Assembly: GCA_000482145.1 (NCBI GenBank)
Contig: AUXH01000019.1
Coordinates: forward strand, 1-64,000
DNA: 64,000 nucleotides
Reading direction: 5' to 3'
DNA from: Strigomonas culicis
Lineage: Eukaryota; Euglenozoa; Kinetoplastea; Trypanosomatida; Trypanosomatidae
Part shown: positions 38,472 through 46,207 of the stretch, in pieces
How the letters are laid out: each line of letters opens with the position of its first letter
Position numbering within the stretch: the first letter of the stretch is position 1
Notes under the pieces: model-generated
Told to the model about the DNA's origin: nothing
The model's database searches: none
Seen by the model: the letters and a program-made list of their open reading frames with translations, nothing else
Translations under genes and position numbers: made by a program

Positions 38472-39280
38472 GCACATACATGAGAGGCAGTGGTGTCAAC
38501 CAATCCGAAGCATGTGCGGCGCGCCGATGTTCCTATGCGGAGTAACCCCACATCTTAGTTCTTCATGTATGTAATTATGGTCCTTTTCCCTTCCCGTTTC
38601 TTATCTGAAATACAACTAAGTAATGTATTTATATGTATGGCGGTGAAAAAAAAAATAGAAAAAAAAAACAAAGAAAAAAAAAGTAACCCTCTGAAAAAGA
38701 AAAAAAATAAAAAAAAGAGAATGTGAGGAAATGAAGAAAAGGAAATGGTTTCTGGAGCATTAACACAAACAGGAAGAGGTATGGTTAACTTAATTCTGCT
38801 GACATGGGTCATCCAAAGCGCTTTACCCATTCATGTCGAAGGCAAAAAGTTAAACCAATACATGTACTGTGTAACTGTGCTCCTGCATTTTGTGGGTTAT
38901 TTTACAAATACATAGTTACCCCTTTATTAGAGCTTTCTTTTTTTTTCTTTTTATTCAGGACTATTTTCTTTTTTATATTCTGCACGTGTGATACCTACAC
39001 TATCATACAGCGCATGGAGGACCTTTGTGCCTCTTTCTTTTTCTTTTCTGTAATTTGGAATGCAGTAACGCAGCCTCCAAAAGGCTTATATCTCCGTTCT
39101 CTCTCTCCCCGCCCCCTTCTACTCTCGTTCTCTTTATCAATCCGTTCGTATGCCTTTTTGTACTGATCTGCTGGTGTTGCAAACAGTATTGTCGCATCTT
39201 TTTTTTTTTTGTGTGTGTGTGTGTGTGAGTTTTTGCTGTTCTTTCTTTCATATTAGTTTTAGTGACCAGCTGTGCATGTC
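38472..39280 (+). promoter_or_regulatory. Spacer with SL acceptor for the GRAM gene
   Basis: Begins with A-rich 3' UTR (long A runs 38645-38720), later T-rich. A (GT)n repeat at 39211-39227 and a pyrimidine tract (about 39231-39250) precede AG 39255-39256; 5' UTR about 24 nt. Open frames in this stretch (for example 38804-39166) are not convincing. Confidence 0.6.
39211..39227. repeat. (GT)n microsatellite
   Basis: Alternating GT next to a T run, just upstream of the GRAM-gene acceptor. Confidence 0.8.
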
Positions 39281-42250
39281 ATGTTGAAATTCTCTTGCTC
39301 TTGCCAAAATCACTCAGGAACACTGAGTATTAATGATGATGACTTAACGTTTACTTCGTCGTTGTTACGTATCAAGCTGGGCTGGAACCTCATTAAGAAA
39401 ATGAATTTAGATACGAAGACAATCAAGGGCGTCCCGACATCTGTGCTCGTTTTACGTCTGATGAAAAACAAAGACTCAACTGGTGTTCTTGAAGAGGATG
39501 ATGAGCCCGTCACTACGACATCTAAAAAGTACTACTTCTATGGCTTTCAAGACTTGCTGGGAGCGGAGGAGCACATCAAGGCTGCGTGGGAGAAGGCATG
39601 CGCGGAGACGTCCAAAGTGAAGGACTCTGTGTCGCCGACGAATGTGGCACCGCCCACTGCCAAGGATTCCCCCTCTGCGTACTCGACTCAGCTGGTGGCA
39701 AACCTCGTCCCCGACAAGTCGCTGGCCCGGAAAAGCGAGGCAAGCGGCTTCAGTGGAAGCAAAAGAGTTGCTTACACCGCAAATGCGCGTACCGCGTTTC
39801 CAACACCGCCTGGCCCTTCGCTTCTCGAACGAGTGCGGGAAGGGGGCTCGCTCTTCTACTGCAGGCTTGCGGCGTTCCTTGTGCACGTTTTTCTTCGCGG
39901 GGGCCACATTGTTCGGACCCTCGGGCTGGTGGTGTGCCTCTCGCTTCTCTTCGCCGTGGCCGGTGTGTGGAGCGCGATCCAGACGCACTACTCGACACTG
40001 TATGAATCCGAGTCTCTGATGCGCGACTTGGGCAGACTGAAGGCGTATATGGCCAACCTTGGCAGCTACGTTTCCCTGAAGGAGTACCACCGCGTGGACG
40101 ACGAGCAGCAGTATTTGCTTCAGACGACGCAGGAGTGGATTGACCGCCTCTCGCGGGCCGCGGTGGAGCTTGGCCAAGGCTTCGTCTTACACCAAATCGA
40201 GATGGCCTCGCTCCGCGGCCGCCGGGCAAAGCGTCTGGGTGCCGACGGGATCGAGTACGATCCCGTGCAGCGGTGGAAGCTGTCGAAAAGGAAAGACAAG
40301 ACTGAGCGCCGCTACTTTCTAGATCGCCTTATGGATACGGAGGCGAACAACGCAACGTGTCGCGGCAGGCAGTGTGCCCGTAAAGCGTCCAAGCGTTTCA
40401 GTGTGCGCAGCGTCGCTGACGATATCAGTCGATGGGGCAACGTCCTTGCGTGGGTGTGGGCCACTCTGCAAAAGTGCTCCGGAGTGAGGGACTTCTTTCT
40501 GCCCAATGTGCGTGCGCCAAAGGTGAGCACTGGCGAGAGCGGTGACCTGGTGCGGTACTCGGAAGTATTCCTGGAGGGTTACGATCTGATACAGTACATA
40601 TCGGAAGAGGAGAAGGCGGAGCGCGATGAATGCATACAGCTGTCCAACAATCTGCTCGAGCTGTATCAGGTGATGGAGGACGTTCTCGCTGAGTTCACCG
40701 CTGTGTTGATGCTGGAAAGCTACGAGAAGGTAAGTGACGGTACCCAGCGGAATGACTTCTGGAGCCGACCGGTACCGGCCCATAAACCGTTTTCGCAACG
40801 CAAGGCGTATCGTGCCGTCTTCACAGGAGAAGAAATCCTGCAGGTATCGCTGATCCGTCGATACGTACAGGCACTAGTGCATATGAACCCGCTACAGGCG
40901 AGCGAGCATCGGCGCCGCACGGAGGCCATCGGATTCGGCAACGCACTGATCAATTTCGCTGTTCTCGAGAATGAGCTCTTTACGTCCTACAACCGCACCA
41001 GCAAAGACGACCTCCTTCACGCCTTCAGCGAGCTGATTATGCAGGGCCAGCTGGCCGACGGAGACAATAAGCCTGCGGACTCGCTGCGTAATATTGTGGA
41101 GGAGATCAAGTTTTGGAACCGCCACGAAGACTTGTGGATCGAGCATATTCTTGCCTCCCTGCCTCTTAAGCAGCAGCGGGCGCTCGTGGAGATGCAGGCG
41201 CACGCAAGGATGGTGCTCGAGGGAAGGAAGGGGAGGCAGTCATCAAGGGGTGCGGGGACGGGCAAACACATGTTCAACCAATCGGACGTGCACCTCAAGT
41301 TGCTGGAACGGGTGAATGTGATGAAGTGGAATCATCTGCCCATCTTCAAGGGTCTTCTGTGTTTCACTCAGTACCCTACCCTTATCCACGTGCATCGCGA
41401 TTTCAAGAAATTTGCGGAGGAGGAGGTGCCCATGTCCGTGCCCTCCGAGCGCGTCCAGCAATTCTTTCAAAAATATTCACCCAAGTCGGACAGTAAAAAG
41501 GATGACAAACATAACGAAACGTGCGGCTCGCCGAACCCGCAAGCCGAGCTCGCTCAACCAGTGGAGCCCATAAAGGAGGACACTCAGACTCCCGCGATGC
41601 CCAGTCGAACCCCCGCCGTGTCAAGCCTCTACAGGCGCAACAATGCCTCCGCGACGGCCCCTGTGGTGCGAAAGAAGCACATCCTCACAAGGAAAGATGT
41701 ACGTTTCGAGTCTCTGGTCGATGAAACGAAACGACGTTGGTTGCACGACTTGCAGGTATTTATCATGACGATTGGCAGGAGTGACAGCCATGCGCGAACA
41801 CGGTCCCACATGCTAGAGGAGCAACTCACGTTGGATAGGAGTAATACACAGATGCGGACGCGACTGTTCTCCATCATACAAGATGTAGGCATTGCATATT
41901 CCTCCGGTATTGGTCGGCCTGCTGGTGCCGTGGGGCGTGCTCTCGCCGCGCTGTTGTGGCCGCCCAACTGGCTCGGGGGGCGGGCAGACACCAAATACGA
42001 TTTGACCACAGTTGATGTGCTCCGGCAAATGGGGACGGCCGACCCTGCGGTGCAACTCGTGTCGGCTCAAATACTGGGCATCCCTTGGGGCAGCTACTAT
42101 GATGTGTCGTTGCTAGTTTTTAACAATATCCTTTTACAGCCACCGGATTTAACACGAATCTGGATACGGTTGCGAAAGATGACCCTCTTATCGTGCCTGC
42201 TACTGCTGGTCGCGGTCGTGATACTAGTGGCGATGTCTTTTGCCCTCTAG
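39281..42250 (+). CDS. GRAM-domain membrane protein
   Basis: 989 aa from ATG 39281. Residues about 1-105 resemble a GRAM/PH-like domain: a short strand pair with SGTLSINDDDLTF, then KLGWNLIKKMNLDTKTIKG, VLVLRLMKNK and KKYYFYGFQDLLGAEEHIKAAW. GRAM domains bind phosphoinositides or sterol-rich membranes. A strongly hydrophobic region at about 192-233 contains at least one transmembrane helix (TLGLVVCLSLLFAVAGVW). The middle is a large helical, unrecognised region. A second transmembrane helix ends the protein (about 967-989, LLSCLLLLVAVVILVAMSFAL). The layout is reminiscent of membrane-contact-site proteins, but no VASt/StART domain is recognised. AG acceptor at 39255-39256. Confidence 0.8.
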   Translation: MLKFSCSCQNHSGTLSINDDDLTFTSSLLRIKLGWNLIKKMNLDTKTIKGVPTSVLVLRLMKNKDSTGVLEEDDEPVTTTSKKYYFYGFQDLLGAEEHIKAAWEKACAETSKVKDSVSPTNVAPPTAKDSPSAYSTQLVANLVPDKSLARKSEASGFSGSKRVAYTANARTAFPTPPGPSLLERVREGGSLFYCRLAAFLVHVFLRGGHIVRTLGLVVCLSLLFAVAGVWSAIQTHYSTLYESESLMRDLGRLKAYMANLGSYVSLKEYHRVDDEQQYLLQTTQEWIDRLSRAAVELGQGFVLHQIEMASLRGRRAKRLGADGIEYDPVQRWKLSKRKDKTERRYFLDRLMDTEANNATCRGRQCARKASKRFSVRSVADDISRWGNVLAWVWATLQKCSGVRDFFLPNVRAPKVSTGESGDLVRYSEVFLEGYDLIQYISEEEKAERDECIQLSNNLLELYQVMEDVLAEFTAVLMLESYEKVSDGTQRNDFWSRPVPAHKPFSQRKAYRAVFTGEEILQVSLIRRYVQALVHMNPLQASEHRRRTEAIGFGNALINFAVLENELFTSYNRTSKDDLLHAFSELIMQGQLADGDNKPADSLRNIVEEIKFWNRHEDLWIEHILASLPLKQQRALVEMQAHARMVLEGRKGRQSSRGAGTGKHMFNQSDVHLKLLERVNVMKWNHLPIFKGLLCFTQYPTLIHVHRDFKKFAEEEVPMSVPSERVQQFFQKYSPKSDSKKDDKHNETCGSPNPQAELAQPVEPIKEDTQTPAMPSRTPAVSSLYRRNNASATAPVVRKKHILTRKDVRFESLVDETKRRWLHDLQVFIMTIGRSDSHARTRSHMLEEQLTLDRSNTQMRTRLFSIIQDVGIAYSSGIGRPAGAVGRALAALLWPPNWLGGRADTKYDLTTVDVLRQMGTADPAVQLVSAQILGIPWGSYYDVSLLVFNNILLQPPDLTRIWIRLRKMTLLSCLLLLVAVVILVAMSFAL

Positions 42251-42465
42251 ACGTAGATGTCTATTGTACACGTACACGTACGTATATGTTGGTGACAGTT
42301 TCCATCTTTTTAACATGGTGTGCTGGTATTGTCACATTTTTTTTTATAATATTCCAATGAGCATTTGACGTTGTACCTTTATGCTTCCTTACCTTTGTGG
42401 TTCATATGAATCGGGGTTCAACATTTATGATATCTGTTTTTTTTTCTTCTTCACTTTTGTTGTTA

Positions 42466-42503
<38 letters not shown>

Positions 42504-42716
42504 CGTATATATACACACTTTCTCTCCCTCTCTTTTTTACTCCCTTTCTTAATACATTATTCTCATTTTTTTTTCCCCTTCGTAGTTGTTCCTATTTTTT
42601 TTTGTTTTTTGCTAGTGCTGCATATTTTCGACTCTGTGAGGACGAAGGTATAGCACTACACACAGTATATACAGACTTCTACAGTGCGCCTAAACGAGCT
42701 TGACAGGAGGGGAACT
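42251..42716 (+). promoter_or_regulatory. Spacer with SL acceptor for SSRP1
   Basis: Holds an (AC)n microsatellite (42473-42500) and several T runs. The tract at about 42590-42610 ends at AG 42614-42615; 5' UTR about 101 nt. Confidence 0.6.
42473..42500. repeat. (AC)n microsatellite
   Basis: 14 AC units in the spacer upstream of SSRP1. Confidence 0.85.
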
Positions 42717-44207
42717 ATGTCGCTTCCAACCGAAAACTGGGGTCAGATCAAGTTGACAGCTTCCGCCAAGGAAGCTGATGGTAAGGTGCTGCAGCTTGTG
42801 TCCACACCAAAGGGCAGAGACACTGCCAACTTTGTACCTCGGCCGATTCTCTCCATACCCGTATCAAGCATCGCCAGCGTCAACAGCTCGACGAAGAACG
42901 ACGTGAGTCTCACACTGCGCCCGCCCACGTCTTCCAGAAATCGGGTTCAATTGCAATCTGTTCGCTTTGCGATTCCCAACATTTGTGTAGGATACGATCA
43001 AACGGAAGAGGCGGGAAAGGAAGTGTATCGTGAAGTACAAGAGGAGCTCAAGGCGTACCAAGAGAAATTCCTCAAGTCACACGGCGGCTCGGAGGAGGAC
43101 AACTTGTTAGCGCTGGCGACGCTCGCCTCGGCGGGCACCAGGGCTGACGAGAAGGCCATCGCTGTGTTTGAGGACTTGACATTCTCCTACCCCTCTGGCG
43201 TGTTCAAGATGCTTGTCTCCAACTACAACGTGGTGCTCGAGCCGAAGCGGGGGAACAAGACGCCTGTTTCTTTCCCGCTTTCTCAAGTACAGCAGCTCTA
43301 CATGTGCGAGCTGCCACTCAGTGACGGCTCGCAGTATGTCGTTCTGATTCTTAAGGCACCGGTCAAGATTAGCAACGCTACCTACACGCATCTTGTCATC
43401 TCTTGCCCCTCCGACTTCACGCTCGATGAGGCACACCCTTGGCGATGCGAGTTACACACGGCGGAGGAGATTAACAAGACGCTGAAGCTGGACCCAGGGG
43501 CGGACTGCCTCCTGAAGCCGACGCTTCACGGGCCCGTCAGCACCATTCTTGTGTTGGTGCTGAAAACGATCGCTAAAGTGCCTGCTCGGGATGGCTCGAA
43601 CGCGGACTACGTGCGGCTTTCCGGTCACGAATCCTGCGTGCGAGCGTCGTACCGCAGCAAGGAAGGCTATCTGTACTTTGTCCGCGATGGGCTTCTCTAC
43701 CTGCCGAACCCGGCCACCAAGTTTTCGTACGAGAGCATAACGGAAGCCAGCATCGACGAGCATGAGAGCGGCATGGCCACCTTCCAGATGAGCGTGTTCA
43801 CCGGCAAGACCAAGCATGTCTTGTACGGCATTGAGAAGAAGGAGCAGACGGCAATCATGGCATTCTTGAAGGAGAACGTGAAACACTTTCACTACGACGG
43901 GGGCGACGGCCACGACGACGACGACGACGACGACGAGGACGATGAGGATGAGGAGGAGGATGACAGCGACGATGACGACGATGAAGAGGACGATGATGAT
44001 GAGGAAGACTTTGATGAAGAAAGCGAAGACGATGATGAGCAGGCCAGAAAGCGGAAGCGCAATGATAAGAAGGATAAGAAAGAAAAGAAGGATAGAAAGG
44101 ATAAGAAGGATAAGAAGGAGAAGAAACACAAGAAGCATAAAGACAAGGAACATAAACATAAACATAAAAAACATAAAACGGAAGAAGCCCACAAGAAGGG
44201 AAAATGA
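42717..44207 (+). CDS. POB3: FACT complex subunit SSRP1/Pob3
   Basis: 496 aa from ATG 42717. With Spt16, SSRP1/Pob3 forms FACT, the histone H2A-H2B chaperone that lets polymerases pass nucleosomes. The N-terminal region (WGQIKLTASAKEADGKVLQL, then SVRFAIPNICVGYDQTEEAGKEVY) and the tandem-PH middle domain (FEDLTFSYPSGVFKMLVSNYNVVLEPK; SCVRASYRSKEGYLYFVRDGLLYLPNPA) fit the family. Residues about 392-441 are a nearly pure Asp/Glu tail. There is no HMG box, as in yeast Pob3; instead the last about 55 residues are Lys/His-rich, which may serve nuclear import or DNA contact (inference). The frame opens 11 codons upstream at a GTG, but ATG 42717 fits the family start. Confidence 0.93.
   Translation: MSLPTENWGQIKLTASAKEADGKVLQLVSTPKGRDTANFVPRPILSIPVSSIASVNSSTKNDVSLTLRPPTSSRNRVQLQSVRFAIPNICVGYDQTEEAGKEVYREVQEELKAYQEKFLKSHGGSEEDNLLALATLASAGTRADEKAIAVFEDLTFSYPSGVFKMLVSNYNVVLEPKRGNKTPVSFPLSQVQQLYMCELPLSDGSQYVVLILKAPVKISNATYTHLVISCPSDFTLDEAHPWRCELHTAEEINKTLKLDPGADCLLKPTLHGPVSTILVLVLKTIAKVPARDGSNADYVRLSGHESCVRASYRSKEGYLYFVRDGLLYLPNPATKFSYESITEASIDEHESGMATFQMSVFTGKTKHVLYGIEKKEQTAIMAFLKENVKHFHYDGGDGHDDDDDDDEDDEDEEEDDSDDDDDEEDDDDEEDFDEESEDDDEQARKRKRNDKKDKKEKKDRKDKKDKKEKKHKKHKDKEHKHKHKKHKTEEAHKKGK
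43893..44040 (+). repeat. Acidic GAC/GAT/GAG coding repeat
   Basis: Encodes the Asp/Glu tail of SSRP1/Pob3. Confidence 0.85.
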
Positions 44208-44712
44208 ATGCACTTTTTTTCTTATTCTTTCATTACAGGATACGCTCATAATGTAACCTCCATTTAAGGAAGACAAAATGAAGAAACGGAAAAAAAAGAG
44301 AGATTCCTATATACAAAGTTTCTTAATCCAGAAACCTAGCATAGAATACTTTTATTCTCAGCCTTGATGATATGGATTCTTCATCGAAAGCAGAAAAAAA
44401 AAAGTAAAAAAAAAGAGTCTCAGCTTTTCATTTGCTATTGATTTCTGTGATGTGGTATTCAACCTTGCGAAATGTATTGCATTCTCCTATTCGTCCCTTC
44501 TTGCTGGCAATTTCCTCTCTCTTTCCCTTCTTCTCCCTTCGTTCTCTTTCCTTTTCAACTACTGTTTCCTCATATGCCCCACTTTTCCCCTTGTTGTTGT
44601 TGTTGTTGTTGTTGAGCCTGCAGCTTTTACGTTCAGACGGTTTGGAATAGAGTATAATTACCTTACCAGTACAGACACAGCTACAACTCGATAGCTTCAT
44701 CTTGCCTTTAAC
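44208..44712 (+). promoter_or_regulatory. Spacer with SL acceptor for the 44713 gene
   Basis: A-rich 3' UTR followed by a pyrimidine-rich stretch (about 44500-44590) and a TTG repeat to about 44614; AG 44615-44616 (5' UTR about 96 nt) or 44622-44623. No gene seen. Confidence 0.55.
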
Positions 44713-45762
44713 ATGAGCTCGAAACGATTCTCCTCCCCCTCCACGCAGCTGACCAAGTCATACGGATTACACCACACCACGAACTCAATGTCTCCCAAGC
44801 GCAGGTACAGCGGCACTGCCAACGGCCGCCACCTTGTGGTCTCACGCGCGTCCGTCCCAGCCCAGATGGTCGGGAATACCGTCACAAGCCCCTCTCCGCA
44901 AAGTGCCGCGGCGGTGCAATGCATGTTGAGTGATCTGATTGAGATCAGCCAGCACCTCGCCAGCTATCTGGAGCACGAGGTGGTGAGCGGCGGTGCAGGC
45001 GCGTGCTCCAATCAGGCTGCAACGCTCAAGGCACAAGAGATTGAGCGCATTGTGCGGCGTGTTGAAGCTTATTATAATAAGAAGCTAGAAAGTGCCAGCG
45101 CAGCACGCAAGCAGCTGGAACACCAGGTAGAAGAACTCACCGCCTTAGTACACAAGGGCGCCTCTGGTGGTAGTTCGGTGGACACGGAGGCGCTACGGCA
45201 CGCTCTTTTGGCCGAAAAACGACAGCGGTTTCAGTTGGAGGAGCAGACCCAATTGATGACGGAGCAGCACGCGAAGGTGGTGGGCACGCTCGAGAGACGC
45301 CTGCAGAAGCAAGAGACGCAGCTGCGGGATCTCCTGCATATGATAGACCGCACTGGTGCGACAAGCGCGACGCTGTCATCTTCGCTGGATGCAGGCGCTA
45401 CTCTTGGTACACCGCGGCGTCTTCTTCGCCAGCAACTCGCGCAGCATCAGGAGACGCAACGCGCACTGGAGCAGTACCGACAGCACATCGTGTCTCATCC
45501 AATGGATAACAATGCTCCTTTGACGGTTGAAAGCCTATCCAATAGTCGTTCGGAAGGCGAGAAAACGCGAGCAACGGTTGTTGACGCGAAGCCTCCGGAG
45601 CAGAAGCGGCTAGAGTACTCTCCTCCTGTGAATAACGATCGAATCGAGGAGAGCAACGCAAGTGAAAACACCACTCGCAAAGGGGATGCACTTCGTGAAG
45701 TAGACGAAATTAGTGCCTTCTTAGATAATATAACGAAAGAGCTAGAAAATATCCGGACTTGA
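44713..45762 (+). CDS. Coiled-coil protein, unknown function
   Basis: 349 aa from ATG 44713. Not recognised. The N-terminal about 60 residues are basic and Ser/Thr-rich. Residues about 105-145 and 158-205 form coiled coils (IERIVRRVEAYYNKKLESA; EKRQRFQLEEQTQLMTEQHAK). The rest is hydrophilic, with a final short helix (EISAFLDNITKELENI). There is no signal peptide or membrane segment. This is a plausible cytoskeletal or centriolar protein, but the sequence does not prove it. Confidence 0.8.
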   Translation: MSSKRFSSPSTQLTKSYGLHHTTNSMSPKRRYSGTANGRHLVVSRASVPAQMVGNTVTSPSPQSAAAVQCMLSDLIEISQHLASYLEHEVVSGGAGACSNQAATLKAQEIERIVRRVEAYYNKKLESASAARKQLEHQVEELTALVHKGASGGSSVDTEALRHALLAEKRQRFQLEEQTQLMTEQHAKVVGTLERRLQKQETQLRDLLHMIDRTGATSATLSSSLDAGATLGTPRRLLRQQLAQHQETQRALEQYRQHIVSHPMDNNAPLTVESLSNSRSEGEKTRATVVDAKPPEQKRLEYSPPVNNDRIEESNASENTTRKGDALREVDEISAFLDNITKELENIRT

Positions 45763-46207
45763 GAACTTTCTGTTTGCGTGTGCAAATGCATGTGCTTGGA
45801 CCTGCTACCTTTTGTGTCGTCACAGCTTCTCGCATTGGTGTTGTGCCCTAAGGGACTCTTTTTTCCTGTGTTTCTTTAGCTAAAGATGCGGTGTGAGGTT
45901 AATGGGGACGCGGAACGCATGCGGTGTTTTCTCGCTTCTTCCTTCCCTCTCCCGCTCTGTTAACTTCTACCACCTTGGATATCAAGCAGATCTATGCATA
46001 CGTTATTCTGAAGTGTAGTGTAAACCACAATGAAAAAAAAAAAAGAGAAAGAAGATTAGAACGCTATGATCACACATGAATCTTCTTCCTTTTGAAGAAG
46101 ATACTATCTCACATTCGGTGTATGCCAGCATTTTTCATTTAATTTCCTTTTCTCCTTCTTCCGATCTCTCTTTCCTATTTCTCAACTCGCTCAATGCATG
46201 TCACAGT
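45763..46207 (+). promoter_or_regulatory. Spacer with SL acceptor for the Hsp70-like gene
   Basis: Contains an A-rich run (46029-46050) and a pyrimidine tract (about 46137-46190). AG 46205-46206 is one base before the ATG at 46208. The ATG at 46076 lies upstream of this tract and would be removed if that acceptor is used. Confidence 0.55.

Noticed and set aside
38804..39166. Small + strand open frame of 120 codons in the spacer before the GRAM gene
   Set aside because: Composition is that of the T-rich spacer, no recognisable domain and no separate acceptor.
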